DNA from: a bacterium
GTDB taxonomy: Bacteria; Acidobacteriota; Thermoanaerobaculia; Multivoradales; J023
Direction: 5' to 3'
Length of the DNA: 48,572 nucleotides
Assembly: GCA_024226315.1 (NCBI GenBank)
Contig: JAAELT010000005.1
Location: forward strand, 1 to 48,572
This document shows positions 35,457-45,268 of this stretch, in pieces. A program made the translations under genes and the position numbers. Below the pieces are notes generated by a model. The model saw nothing but the letters and a program-made list of their open reading frames with translations. It was not told the origin of the DNA and did not search any database. Within the stretch, counting starts at the first letter, position 1; every line of letters starts with the position of its first letter.

Positions 35457-35858
35457 CGAATTCGGTCTTTTTCAGTGTCTGAAAACTATACCTCTACCCC
35501 CCTGGCACTGCCAGCGACGAGTAACTGAGGGATAGGCACAAAGTCCTCATGACCAGGAGACTCTACCACGATCGGAGGTCGACTTCAACAGCCCTGCCGA
35601 GGCTCCACGCACGGGGCGCCGACGGCTATGCAGTTGATCCCTGGCCGCCGACGGCGCCCCGTCGCCCGCGAGAGCGCGCTGCCCCGCCGATCTGGTGACT
35701 GCTGGGAACGAAACGCCGGTCCGTCCCTCTCACTCCCAGTACAGGCACTCCGGTCCGCGACGGCTCATCCCCGTTCGACGCCTTCGAACCGTCATGGACC
35801 ACCACTACCGCCACCCGCTTCGCCCGGAGGCGAGGCGTGGCAGAAAAGAGGTGTACTG

Positions 35859-38036
35859 ATGTCACGAGGTAATGCGTTTCCGAACCCCGTTTCGATTCTG
35901 ATTCCGGCGCTGCTCGCGGCGCTACTGGTCCCGGCCCGGCCGGCCGACGGTCTTGCCTTCACCGGCAGCGGCCTACCGTGGCCGGGAGCCTACGTCCCGT
36001 ACAGTATCGCCGACGACCTCTTCCGGACCGCCCGGATCTGCGAGTCGATGCGCCTGTGGGAAGAGGTCACCCCGATCCGCTTCCTGCCGCTCTCGGGCTC
36101 GAGCCACATCTGCCGGACCGAGGAATCGCCGGACCAGGAGCCGGTCTCCCTGTCCGACTACTCCGCCTTCGACCCCTCCGGCGCCGCCTCGCCCCTCGCG
36201 CACCCGAACTTCGTCCTGTTCCGCGACACCCGCGTCGGCGACTCCTGGCCGTGCACCGCCGCCGTCGGCATGCGGGACATTGGTGCACAGACCGTGGTGC
36301 TGTCGGACAACGTCGGCTTCTGCCAGGGGCGCGACGTGCTGCACGAGATCGGCCACGCGATCGGCTTCGTCCACGAAGAGACCCGCGGCGACCGCGACAG
36401 CTACGTCTATCTGGCCGAGCCCGACTCGCCGCCTCCAAGCACGGCGCTGACCGAGTACGACTACCACTCGATCATGCACAAGGGGACCTACGGCCGCTAT
36501 GCCGGTGCCTGGCGCCTCGGCGAATGGCGCGTGATCCGCAAGACCTGGTACGACTCCGAAGGACGGCCCCGCGATTGCCTGGAGGACACCGCGGCGTTCG
36601 GCTTCTTCATGCCGCCGTGCCTGATCACAGGCTACGCCAACAAATACGCCGACCTCAGCTGGCCCGACATCCAGGGCACGCGAGTGCGCTACTGCCCCCT
36701 GACCGGCTGGGACACCTCACGCGACTGCCCCGAGGAGCCGGAGGTCGAGACCGTCTACCAGCCCGCGGTGACCATCGCGCCGGCGACCGCTGATCTCGGA
36801 AACCTGGCCTGGGACGGCTCCCCCGAGTTGCACGACGCGTTCGTGATCACCAACGACTCACCCGACTCCCAACGGGTCCACCGGCTGGCGGTCTCCGGAC
36901 CGCAGGCCGGCCACTTCAACGTCCTCGTCGGCCCGCCGGACCAGGCCTGCGATCCGCTGCCATACGCGCCGCCGCCCTTCGACCCGCCCAACGGTGCCGG
37001 CACGCCGTCGCCGCAGGGCTGCGCCCGCGAGCTGTTGCTCGACCTGCCGCTCGATCCCGGCCAGTCGCTGACGGTGTCTATCCAGTCGAGCACGACGGGA
37101 TTCTCGGGCACCGAGCTGCAGGCGACGCTGGAGGCCACGATCCAGGGTTTCGGCTGGAAGCGGGAGGCCTGGTGGCACGAGGGCGAGCGGATCCTGGTGC
37201 CTGAGGACGGACTGCAGTCGATGACCCTGCGCGGCTACCTCGCCGCCAAGGCGCCGCGGCCGGCCCTGGCGGTGACGCCGGCACGGCTGCGCTTGGAGCG
37301 GACCGTGCCTTTCGAAACGCTGCCGTTTCGGCTGCCCGGGCCCACCCCGCCGCCGCGCGTGGTGCCCGCGGCTTCGATCCCCTCCTGCGCGAACGAGGGC
37401 ATTCACGTGGCCGGCGCGCGGCACCGCCGGGTGATGCTGGTCCATAACACCGGCCAGGTGGACGAAATGCTGGACGACCTCGAGCTACGGGGGCGCGACG
37501 AGGCATCCTTCGACGTCCTGTGCGCGGACGACAGCGACCCGGGGCCGGGCCTCTGGATCGCGCCCGGAGACCTGGCGATACTGATCGTGGAGTTCGATCC
37601 GCAGGTGCAGGACTCGACCTTCACCGCCCAGCTGGGGATCACCGGCGTCGCCGGCAGCTTCGAGGTGGCGCTCGACGGACACGCCACCGTCGCCACGCCG
37701 CGCATCGCCTTCACCCGCGAGTCGATCGACTTCGGCGTGGTGCAGGGCGACTCGCCCGGCTTCGAGGAGCAGGTGGTGACGCTGGCCAACACGGGCACTG
37801 GCGACGCCACCATCACCGCCCTGCCGATCTACGGCTCGGCGGACTTCACGGCGACCTTCCCGACCGGGCCCGGCGTTCCCTTCGTCCTGCCGGCGGGCAC
37901 GTCGCGCGCCGTGGTCGTCCGCCTCACGCCCTCCGGCAGCGGCTACCGGAGCGCGCGCCTGAGCGTCGCGTGGACCGGCATGCCACTTCAGATCTTTGCC
38001 GGTGTGGAGATGACGGGCTACGGCATCGGCTTCTGA
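35859..38036 (+). CDS. Secreted astacin-type metalloprotease with ASH/Ig-like C-terminal domains
   Basis: A 725-residue exported protease from ATG 35859 (AGAGGT eight bases upstream). The signal peptide ends near ARPADG (about 26-31). The zinc site is HEIGHAIGFVHEETR at 162-176, the full astacin pattern with three His and the catalytic Glu, and the Met-turn is SIMH at 204-207. After about residue 300 there are three Ig-like ASH/HYDIN-type domains (ATADLGNLAWDGSPELHDAF, then ESIDFGVVQGDSPGFEEQVV), probably for binding or spacing. No membrane anchor is seen. It lies between the tRNA cluster and aceF and has the GC-rich base use of the core genes. Confidence 0.92.
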   Translation: MSRGNAFPNPVSILIPALLAALLVPARPADGLAFTGSGLPWPGAYVPYSIADDLFRTARICESMRLWEEVTPIRFLPLSGSSHICRTEESPDQEPVSLSDYSAFDPSGAASPLAHPNFVLFRDTRVGDSWPCTAAVGMRDIGAQTVVLSDNVGFCQGRDVLHEIGHAIGFVHEETRGDRDSYVYLAEPDSPPPSTALTEYDYHSIMHKGTYGRYAGAWRLGEWRVIRKTWYDSEGRPRDCLEDTAAFGFFMPPCLITGYANKYADLSWPDIQGTRVRYCPLTGWDTSRDCPEEPEVETVYQPAVTIAPATADLGNLAWDGSPELHDAFVITNDSPDSQRVHRLAVSGPQAGHFNVLVGPPDQACDPLPYAPPPFDPPNGAGTPSPQGCARELLLDLPLDPGQSLTVSIQSSTTGFSGTELQATLEATIQGFGWKREAWWHEGERILVPEDGLQSMTLRGYLAAKAPRPALAVTPARLRLERTVPFETLPFRLPGPTPPPRVVPAASIPSCANEGIHVAGARHRRVMLVHNTGQVDEMLDDLELRGRDEASFDVLCADDSDPGPGLWIAPGDLAILIVEFDPQVQDSTFTAQLGITGVAGSFEVALDGHATVATPRIAFTRESIDFGVVQGDSPGFEEQVVTLANTGTGDATITALPIYGSADFTATFPTGPGVPFVLPAGTSRAVVVRLTPSGSGYRSARLSVAWTGMPLQIFAGVEMTGYGIGF

Positions 38037-38277
38037 GCCCGCGTTGGCAATCGTCGCTGACACCCAGCGCGAAGGAACCTGGCATCGACTCAAAGCCTGC
38101 GCAGCGGGCGCGGTGTTCGTCACTTGGTTCTCGCCGGGTGCTCACCTCCTACCGGGATCGACGAGGTCGAGCCGCGCGTATATGATCCGGGCCAAATCGT
38201 GGCCCTTTTCGTTCATCCAGCCGACGCGCTGAGGCGCCCGATCCCACCACCGTCCGAGAAGCTGGGAGAGACCACGC

Positions 38278-39618
38278 ATGGCTGAGATCCAGGAAGTCCG
38301 GGTTCCCGACATCGGCGACGTCGACGAAGTCCTCGTGGCGGAGGTGCTGGTGTCGGCGGGCGACACGGTGGCGGTCGACGACTCGCTGATCGCGCTCGAG
38401 AGCGACAAGGCGTCGATGGAGGTGCCGGCGCCCCATGCCGGCAAGGTGGTGGAGGTCAAGGTGGCGATCGGCGACGAGGTCAAGCACGACGACCTGATCC
38501 TGACCATGGAAGCCGACGTGGCCGCCGAGAACGCGGCGGCCGCGGAACCAGCGACCCCGGTTCCCGAGCCGCCTGCCACCGAGGAACCGGCTCCCGCACG
38601 ACCGCCAGTCGAGGAACTCGCATTTGCTCCGCCGAAAGCAGCGGAACCAGCACCGGCGCCGACACCTGCACCCGCGCCGGAGATCGACGAGAGGGGCTTC
38701 CGGCTGGCCTACGCCAGCCCGTCCGTGCGCCGTCTGGCTCGAAAGCTGGGCGTCGACCTGGGGCAGGTCCAGGGCACCGGGCGCAAGGGCCGGATCGTCA
38801 AGCAGGACGTGCGCTCGTTCGTCAAGGCGGCGCTGGCCGGCGGTACATCCCGAGCGATCGCCGGGGCGGCTGTCACGGGATTCGAATGGCCGGAAATCCC
38901 GGAAATCGATTACTCCAAGTTTGGTGACATCGAGGTCAAGCCGCTGTCGCGTATCAGCAAGCTGTCGGCGAAGAACCTGCACCGCAGCTGGCTGCACGTT
39001 CCGCATGTCACCCAGCACGACGAGGCAGACATCACCGAGATGGAGGCCTTCCGCAAGGCCCACGCCGAGGAGGCGAAGAAGCAAGGCTTCAAGCTCACGC
39101 CGGTCGCCTTCCAGCTCAAGGCCACCGCCGCCGCCCTCCAGGCCTTCCCGACCTTCAACTCCTCGCTCGACGCCAGCGGCGAGAACCTGATCCTCAAGAA
39201 GTACTTCCACATCGGCGTGGCGGTCGACACCCCGAACGGGCTGGTGGTGCCGGTGGTGCGCGACGTCGACAAGAAAGGCATCTTCGAGCTGGCGCAGGAG
39301 CTGCTCGAGACCAGCGGCCGGGCGCGCGAGGGCAAGCTGACGCCGATGGACTTCCAGGGCGCCTGCTTCACCATCTCGAGCCTCGGCGGCATCGGCGGCA
39401 CCGCCTTCACGCCGATCGTCAACGCGCCGGAAGTGGCGATCCTGGGCGTCTCGCGGTCGTCGATGAAGCCGATCTGGCGCGGTGGCGATTTCGTGCCCCG
39501 CCTGATGCTGCCGCTGTCGCTGTCGTACGACCACCGGGTGATCGACGGCGCCACGGCGGCGCGCTTCATCGTCCACCTGAGCGCTCTTCTGGGCGACATC
39601 CGCAAGCTCCTGCTGTGA
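38278..39618 (+). CDS. aceF: Pyruvate dehydrogenase E2, dihydrolipoamide acetyltransferase
   Basis: A 446-residue core subunit that moves the acetyl group from E1 to CoA. One lipoyl domain (1-80) carries K44 in ESDKASMEVPAP. A Pro/Ala-rich linker (about 86-135) leads to the E1/E3-binding domain (about 141-180, ASPSVRRLARKLGVDLGQV) and then the catalytic domain, with DHRVIDGA near the C-terminus providing the active-site His and Asp. ATG 38278 has GGGAGAG nearby. The lpd gene starts 11 bases after the stop. A TATATGAT at 38179-38186 may be its -10 box, as aceE is 7.4 kb away. Confidence 0.96.
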   Translation: MAEIQEVRVPDIGDVDEVLVAEVLVSAGDTVAVDDSLIALESDKASMEVPAPHAGKVVEVKVAIGDEVKHDDLILTMEADVAAENAAAAEPATPVPEPPATEEPAPARPPVEELAFAPPKAAEPAPAPTPAPAPEIDERGFRLAYASPSVRRLARKLGVDLGQVQGTGRKGRIVKQDVRSFVKAALAGGTSRAIAGAAVTGFEWPEIPEIDYSKFGDIEVKPLSRISKLSAKNLHRSWLHVPHVTQHDEADITEMEAFRKAHAEEAKKQGFKLTPVAFQLKATAAALQAFPTFNSSLDASGENLILKKYFHIGVAVDTPNGLVVPVVRDVDKKGIFELAQELLETSGRAREGKLTPMDFQGACFTISSLGGIGGTAFTPIVNAPEVAILGVSRSSMKPIWRGGDFVPRLMLPLSLSYDHRVIDGATAARFIVHLSALLGDIRKLLL

Positions 39619-39628
39619 GGGGCCGGCG

Positions 39629-41050
39629 ATGAGCGATCTCCAGGTCGAGGTGATGGTGCTGGGCTCCGGGCCGGGAGGCTACAGCGCCGCCTTTCGCGCC
39701 GCCGACCTGGGCAAGCGGGTGGCATTGGTGGAACGCTACCCGACGTTGGGCGGCGTCTGCCTCAACGTCGGCTGCATCCCTTCGAAGGCGCTGCTGCACC
39801 TCGCCAAGGTGATCGACGAGACCCGCCACTTCTCCGAGCACGGCGTCGACTTCGGCGCTCCGCGCCTGGATCTCGATAAGATCCGCGCCTGGAAGGACGC
39901 GGTGGTCTCGCGCCTGGTCGGCGGCGTCGGCACCATGGCCAGGCAGCGCAAGGTCGAGGTGGTCGAGGGCACCGGCGCCTTTACCTCTCCGCACACCCTG
40001 CTCGTCGAGACCGCGGACGGGCCGACCACCATCGGCTTCGAGCACGCGATCATCGCCGCCGGCAGCCGGGTGGCCCAAATCCCTGGCTTCCCCTACGACG
40101 ACCCCCGCCTGATGGACTCGACCGGCGCCCTCGAGCTGGCCGAGGTACCCGAGCGGCTGCTGGTCATCGGCGGCGGCATCATCGGCCTCGAGATGGCCAC
40201 CGTCTACCACGCCCTGGGCTCGAGGATCACCGTCGTGGAGCTGCTCGACGGCCTGATCCCGGGCTGCGACCGGGACCTGGTGCGGCCGCTCCACAAGCGC
40301 CTCGAACAGCGCTATGAGAACATCTTTCTGAAGACGATGGTGCAGTCGGTCGAAGCCACGGGCGACGGCCTGGAAGTACGCTTCGAGGGCGCCAACGCGC
40401 CTGAGATCGACGTCTTCGACCGCATCCTGCTGGCGGTTGGCCGGCGCCCCAACGGTCACGAAGTCGGTGCCGAGGCGGCCGGCGTGGCGGTGGACGAGCG
40501 CGGCTTCATCTCCGTCGACAACCAGCTGCGTACAAACGTGCCCCACATCTTCGCCATCGGCGACGTCGCCGGCGAGCCGATGCTGGCCCACAAGGCCACA
40601 CACGAGGCGCACGTCGCGGCGGAGGTGATTGCCGGCGAAAAGAGCGCCTTCGACGCCCGGGTGATCCCGTCGGTGGCCTACACCGACCCGGAAGTCGCCT
40701 GGGTGGGCGTCACCGAGACCGAGGCGAAAGCGCGGGGGGTGAAGCTCGGCAAAGGCAACTTTCCGTGGGCCGCCAACGGCCGCTCACTGGCCATCGGCCG
40801 CGACGAGGGCAAGACCAAGCTGCTGTTCGAGGCCGACACCGACCGCGTGGTGGGCGCCGGCATCGTCGGTCCAGGCGCCGGCGACCTGATCGCCGAGCTG
40901 GCGCTGGCAATCGAGATGGGAGCCGACGCACAAGACGTCGCGCTCACCATCCACCCGCATCCAACGACGTCCGAGACCGTCGGTATGGCGGCGGAGGCTT
41001 TCGAAGGCACGCTCACCGATCTCTACCTGCCGCGGCGCAAGAAGCGTTGA
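39629..41050 (+). CDS. lpd: Dihydrolipoyl dehydrogenase, E3
   Basis: A 473-residue flavoprotein that reoxidises the lipoyl arm and reduces NAD+. FAD binding GSGPGG at 12-17, redox-active disulfide C44/C49 in GGVCLNVGCIPSK, NAD-binding VIGGGIIGLEMA, second FAD motif FAIGDVAG, and the catalytic base HPHPTTSET at the C-terminus are all present. It lies 11 bases behind aceF, so the two are cotranscribed. ATG 39629 follows GAGGGG. Confidence 0.97.
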   Translation: MSDLQVEVMVLGSGPGGYSAAFRAADLGKRVALVERYPTLGGVCLNVGCIPSKALLHLAKVIDETRHFSEHGVDFGAPRLDLDKIRAWKDAVVSRLVGGVGTMARQRKVEVVEGTGAFTSPHTLLVETADGPTTIGFEHAIIAAGSRVAQIPGFPYDDPRLMDSTGALELAEVPERLLVIGGGIIGLEMATVYHALGSRITVVELLDGLIPGCDRDLVRPLHKRLEQRYENIFLKTMVQSVEATGDGLEVRFEGANAPEIDVFDRILLAVGRRPNGHEVGAEAAGVAVDERGFISVDNQLRTNVPHIFAIGDVAGEPMLAHKATHEAHVAAEVIAGEKSAFDARVIPSVAYTDPEVAWVGVTETEAKARGVKLGKGNFPWAANGRSLAIGRDEGKTKLLFEADTDRVVGAGIVGPGAGDLIAELALAIEMGADAQDVALTIHPHPTTSETVGMAAEAFEGTLTDLYLPRRKKR

Positions 41051-41079
41051 CGCCGTGGCGCGTCCATGAGGAGCGCTCC

Positions 41080-42285
41080 ATGTTTCGACGTCCCGTGATA
41101 GCGATTCTCGTCCTCTCTCTGGCCGTGGGCACCGCAGCCGCCGCGGAGCACAAGGTGATCGCCCCGCCGGGCACCGACCTCGGCCTGCCCTTCAGTCCTG
41201 GCATCCAATCGGACGATTTCCTCTTTCTGTCCGGCGCCATCGGCAACGAGCCGGGCACCGTCAAGGTCGAGGGGGACGTAGCGGCCCAGACGCGGCAGAC
41301 GCTCGAGAACCTCGGAGCGGTGCTGAAAGCGGCGGGAATGGACTTCTCGCGCGTGGTCGAAGCCAACGTCTTCCTCGCCGACTCGCGACACTTCCAGGCA
41401 ATGGGCACGGTCTACGGCGAGTTCCTCGGCGAGGCTCTGCCGGTGCGCGCCACAGTGGAAGCCGATATCGCCATTCCCGGTGCGCTGACCGAGATCTCGC
41501 TGGTGGCGGCTAGGCCGGGCGTGAAAATCCGGCGCATCACGCCAGAGGGCTGGCCCGAGACAGGAGGCAGCTTCAGCTGGGGGATGCTCGCCGGCGACAC
41601 GCTGTTCGTCGCCGGCATGGTGAGCAGCGATCCGGGCACTGGCCAGCTGGTGCCGGGCGACGTCGGCGCCCAGGCGCGGCAGGTGATGAAGAACGTCGGT
41701 GCGGTGCTCGACGCGGCCGGCATGAGCTTCGGCGACCTGGTGTCGTGTGGTGTCTTCCTCGCCGATCCGCGCGACTACGCGGCTATGAACGAGGCCTACG
41801 GCGAGTCGTTCGCGGGCGTCACGCCACCGACGCGGGCCACGGTGCGGGCGCGCCTGGTGAACCCGATCCTGGGCATCGAAATCCAGTGCCGTGGGGTCAA
41901 GGCGGCGAACCGTAAGCTGGTGGCGCCAGAGGGCTACGTCGCCAGCGGGCGGCCATTGTCGCCTGCGATCCAGGCCGGCGATCGGCTGTTTCTCTCCGGC
42001 ATGGTAGGGCGCGGACCGGACGGCTACCCGGCCGGAGTCGAGGCCCAGACCCGGGTCGCCCTGGACCGACTGGCCGAGACTCTCGCTGCTGCCGGCATGG
42101 ACTTTCGAGACGTCGAGATGGCCTCGGTGTTCCTCACCGACATTCGACACTATGGGGTCATGAACGCCGTCTACCGCGAGGTTGTCGGCTCGCCGCCGCC
42201 GGCGCGGGCCACCGTCGGCGCGCCATTGATGAGCCCGGACGCCCTGGTCGAGATCCAGATGACAGCCCGGAAGGCCGTCCCTTGA
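41080..42285 (+). CDS. Exported protein of three tandem RidA domains
   Basis: A 401-residue protein from ATG 41080 (AGGAG upstream). A signal peptide (1-22, ending TAAAA) is followed by three RidA (YjgF/UK114) domains at about 25-145, 155-272 and 278-397. RidA removes reactive imines made by PLP enzymes. The arginine that binds the imine carboxylate is kept in all three (R123, R252, R376, in RATV), and so is the following EI(S/Q) Glu. RidA normally forms trimers of single domains in the cytosol. Here one chain holds three and is exported, which is rare. It starts 29 bases after lpd and may be cotranscribed. Confidence 0.9.
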   Translation: MFRRPVIAILVLSLAVGTAAAAEHKVIAPPGTDLGLPFSPGIQSDDFLFLSGAIGNEPGTVKVEGDVAAQTRQTLENLGAVLKAAGMDFSRVVEANVFLADSRHFQAMGTVYGEFLGEALPVRATVEADIAIPGALTEISLVAARPGVKIRRITPEGWPETGGSFSWGMLAGDTLFVAGMVSSDPGTGQLVPGDVGAQARQVMKNVGAVLDAAGMSFGDLVSCGVFLADPRDYAAMNEAYGESFAGVTPPTRATVRARLVNPILGIEIQCRGVKAANRKLVAPEGYVASGRPLSPAIQAGDRLFLSGMVGRGPDGYPAGVEAQTRVALDRLAETLAAAGMDFRDVEMASVFLTDIRHYGVMNAVYREVVGSPPPARATVGAPLMSPDALVEIQMTARKAVP

Positions 42286-42289
42286 GCAA

Positions 42290-43846
42290 TCACCGTCGCT
42301 TGCGGTTCTTTTGAAACCTCTTCAGGCCCTCGATCGGACGCCGGTCGGGCATCAGCAGGCGAATCGCCTTGCGCAGGTGGGCCTCGGCTTCGTCGAGACG
42401 GCCGATCTCACCGTAGACCATCCCCGTGTAGTAGACGGCGAGCCCGCACTTGGGGTCTACCCGTAACGCCTCCCGCAGCTCTTCTAGCGCCCTGTCTCCC
42501 TCGCGCTTCGGTGCGACCATGAAGCGGCAATAGGCGAGCTCCGAACGGTAGCCACTGTTCTGGGGATCGCAATCGTAGGCGAACTGGAGCTGCTGCACCG
42601 CCTCGACGTATTTGCCGGCCCCCATGAGCGCCGAGCCCTTCTCGAATTGCACCTCGGGGTCGAGCAGGTTCGACTTGATCGCAAAACGGTCACGGCTCGG
42701 GGTACGAGCAGCCTCGTCGCGCAGGTTCCGGCGGCGGACCATCAGGGTGTTGCGCCGCTCGGCATCGGCCAGCTCACCAAAGGCCCGGCCGGCGGCGAGA
42801 AACAGGTCCTCGGCCTTCTCCACCAGGTTCCAAAGACCCGGCGCCTCGAAGTTCCAGGGCGCGAAGCGGCGCGAGAACTCGATGTACTTGCGCTCGATCT
42901 GGGGCATCTGAGCCTGCTCCGAGAGCCCCAGCAGATCGAAGGCGTCCTGGCGGCGGTGCTGCAGGTACGCTTCCATGACCTCGTTGCGCTCCTTCTCGAT
43001 CTCCTCTTCGTCGAGCTCGACTTGCGGCAGATCCGGCTCCTCCGGCTCCTCGGGCTCCTCGGGTGTCACTGCCCGGGGCGCCTCCGCCGCGCCCTCCGCG
43101 GGCAGCCAATCTTCCGGCACCACGATCCCGATCACTGCCAGCGAGTACAGCAGACGCATGATCTTGTCGAAAGGGATGGTGGTTTCGGCCGCCATTTCGT
43201 CGATCCGCTTGCCGCGGAACAGCAGGCTGGTGAGCCGGCGCTCGACCGGATTCATGCGGATCTCGTCGAGCGGCCAGGGCGGATCGGGGTGCAGGAACAG
43301 GCGCCTACCCACCAGCGGCCCCACTGCCTCGTTGACTTCTTCCTGGAGCGCGAACTTGGAAATGCCGGTGACGATCAATTGCGCGGCGTTGACCTTGAGC
43401 GTCGAATCGATCTTCGACGGGTCGGTCAGGACCCGGAAGTCACCAGTGCGCCAGGTGAACCCGTCGAGCAGTTTCTTGGCCAGGTTCTGCTGCAGGATCT
43501 TGTAGAGCTCGGAAGCGTTGAGGAGCCCCTCCAGGATCAGCACCTCACCGTATTGCAGACCGCGGGCCGCGCTCTTGGTGAGACAATCCTGGTAGGTGTC
43601 CTCGTTGATGTCGCCGCGCGCCACCATGAAACGGCCGAGAGTCTCGTGGAGCATGTTCGATCGGCAGTCGACAGGCACTCCGTTCTCGAAGAAGATCTCC
43701 TTCTTCATTGGCTTGCGCTCGATCTCGAGCACCACCGTGCACCGATGAACCGCCAGTGCCTGGAGGATTACCGCGAACTGCGTCTCTGCCAGATTGCCTT
43801 CGCGGATGTGGGATATCGCTTCGAGCTGCTCTGCGTTCGGGATCAA
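42290..43846 (-). CDS. DUF4388 (PATAN) protein with J-like and TPR regions
   Basis: A 518-residue cytoplasmic protein. The N-terminal about 110 residues are DUF4388/PATAN (GNLAETQFAVILQALAVHR, then KKEIFFENGVPVDCRSNM), known from gliding and two-component proteins. A middle DUF4388-associated helical part and an acidic EEPEEPEEPD linker follow. Residues about 300-375 resemble a J-type helical hairpin (DLLGLSEQAQMPQIERKYIEFSRRF), and the C-terminal 120 residues are TPRs (YVEAVQQLQFAYDCDPQNS). The TTG start at 43846 has AGGGGGG seven bases upstream. It ends 4 bases from the convergent RidA gene. A role in polarity or signalling is known for some relatives only. Confidence 0.85.
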   Translation of the reverse strand: MIPNAEQLEAISHIREGNLAETQFAVILQALAVHRCTVVLEIERKPMKKEIFFENGVPVDCRSNMLHETLGRFMVARGDINEDTYQDCLTKSAARGLQYGEVLILEGLLNASELYKILQQNLAKKLLDGFTWRTGDFRVLTDPSKIDSTLKVNAAQLIVTGISKFALQEEVNEAVGPLVGRRLFLHPDPPWPLDEIRMNPVERRLTSLLFRGKRIDEMAAETTIPFDKIMRLLYSLAVIGIVVPEDWLPAEGAAEAPRAVTPEEPEEPEEPDLPQVELDEEEIEKERNEVMEAYLQHRRQDAFDLLGLSEQAQMPQIERKYIEFSRRFAPWNFEAPGLWNLVEKAEDLFLAAGRAFGELADAERRNTLMVRRRNLRDEAARTPSRDRFAIKSNLLDPEVQFEKGSALMGAGKYVEAVQQLQFAYDCDPQNSGYRSELAYCRFMVAPKREGDRALEELREALRVDPKCGLAVYYTGMVYGEIGRLDEAEAHLRKAIRLLMPDRRPIEGLKRFQKNRKRR

Positions 43847-44023
43847 GTCCGGCCCCCCTGGAATCGTCTCGCCGGTTAGCGCGAACGCTGCATTCTAGCA
43901 ACCCTCGTTGTCATCCGCGCGCCGGTCCCCTATGATCGGTTGGCCGCTTGGGTGGGTCATTCGGATCTCGCATCGCCGAACCGGGTGCCCCATGGATCGT
44001 CACAGACCGAGGAGCCGCAGCCG

Positions 44024-45256
44024 ATGAATGCCAGACGGAATCCAGCGCTGTTCATACTCCTGTCCGGAGCACTCTGTGTCCTGCTCGCGGGATGCGGTAG
44101 CTCCGCTTCGGTGTCCCGAGGCACCTATGCCGGGCCGGTCGAGGCCCTGAAGAACGCGCCGCCGCCCGCGCCGCCGCCGGTCCGCGTCGCCGAAGCCGCG
44201 CCGGCGCCGGCTACCGCACCGCCACCGCCGGAACCAGCCGCACCGCCACCGCCGGAACCAGCCGCGCCACCGCCGAAACCAGCCGCGTCACCACCACCGG
44301 CACCAGCACCGCCGCCACCGGCTCCAGCACCGCCGCCACCGGCTCCAGCACCGCCGCCACCGGCTCCAACACCGCCGCCACCGACTCCAACACCGCCGCC
44401 ATCGGCTGTCCCGCCGGCCGACCCCGCGCCGCGGCCCGTCGCGCCGCCGACCGAACCGATCGGGCCACCACCGAGCCAGCGCGTGGCGCCGCCGCCACCG
44501 CCGGTACCGCCCGAGCCCGTCGAACCGCCGGTACCGCCCGAGCCCGTCGAACCGCCGGAACCGCCGAGGCCGATGACTCCGCCGGCCGTCAAGCAACCGG
44601 CTCCGGAACCGGAGACTGCACCAAGCCCAGCTCCCGAGCCTGTCAAGCCGCCGCCGGCCGAGCCTGTTGCGCCACCGCCGCCGCCGCCGGCGCCGGCACC
44701 GCCACCGCCGACTCCTCCGGCCACGCGGCCCGCGCCTCCTGCCGCTGCGCCGCCGCCAGCAGTCCCGGATGATCCCGAGACGCGGAAACAGATGGCGTCG
44801 ACACTGCTCTACGAAGCGGGAGTGCATCGCAGCAAAGGCGAGCTCGACTCGGCGATCGTCGCTTTTTCGAAGGCCCTCGAGCTCGATCCGAGCTCCTTCT
44901 CCGCCTACAACAACCGCGGCCTGACCTTCCTGGAGAAGAAACGCTACCAGGACGCGATCGGCGACTTCACCGCCGCCATCCGGTTGCGGCCAGACCGCGC
45001 CTTCGTCTACACGAATCGCGCCGGCGCCTACCAGAAGAACGGTGAGCTCGAGAGCGCGATCGTCGATTACACCACCGCGCTCGAGATCGATCCCAAACTC
45101 GCCACCGCCTACTTCAATCGCGGCAATTGTTTCTTCCAGGCCGAGATGTACGAGAAGGCGATCGGCGACTACGACCGGGCCCTGAAGATCAACAAGCGGT
45201 ATCGCGAGGCGACCAACAACAAGCGTCTGGCGCAGGAGCGGCTGAAGGGGAACTAG
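44024..45256 (+). CDS. Proline-rich TPR lipoprotein
   Basis: A 410-residue lipoprotein from ATG 44024 (GAGGAG about 11 bases upstream). The signal ends VLLAGCGSS, with C23 or nearby as the lipid anchor. Residues about 46-255 are almost wholly Pro, Ala, Glu and Val (APPPPAP, VPPEPVEPP repeats), a stiff spacer that could cross the periplasm. Four TPRs (about 260-405; SKGELDSAIVAFSKALELDP and similar) end the protein. It is probably a cell-envelope scaffold, but no partner is evident. The hotdog gene starts 12 bases after its stop. Confidence 0.88.
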   Translation: MNARRNPALFILLSGALCVLLAGCGSSASVSRGTYAGPVEALKNAPPPAPPPVRVAEAAPAPATAPPPPEPAAPPPPEPAAPPPKPAASPPPAPAPPPPAPAPPPPAPAPPPPAPTPPPPTPTPPPSAVPPADPAPRPVAPPTEPIGPPPSQRVAPPPPPVPPEPVEPPVPPEPVEPPEPPRPMTPPAVKQPAPEPETAPSPAPEPVKPPPAEPVAPPPPPPAPAPPPPTPPATRPAPPAAAPPPAVPDDPETRKQMASTLLYEAGVHRSKGELDSAIVAFSKALELDPSSFSAYNNRGLTFLEKKRYQDAIGDFTAAIRLRPDRAFVYTNRAGAYQKNGELESAIVDYTTALEIDPKLATAYFNRGNCFFQAEMYEKAIGDYDRALKINKRYREATNNKRLAQERLKGN

Positions 45257-45268
45257 GGCCTGAGCTCG

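Larger units (their letters stand above)
35378..35858. other. Intergenic region between the tRNA cluster and the astacin gene
   Basis: About 480 bases without a gene. It holds a 16-bp tandem repeat (35389-35420), a minus-strand terminator hairpin (35427-35456), a possible minus-strand -10 box TATAGT (35485-35490 in reverse) and a long 11-bp inverted repeat (35611-35621 and 35652-35662). The astacin ribosome site AGAGGT precedes 35859. Confidence 0.6.
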
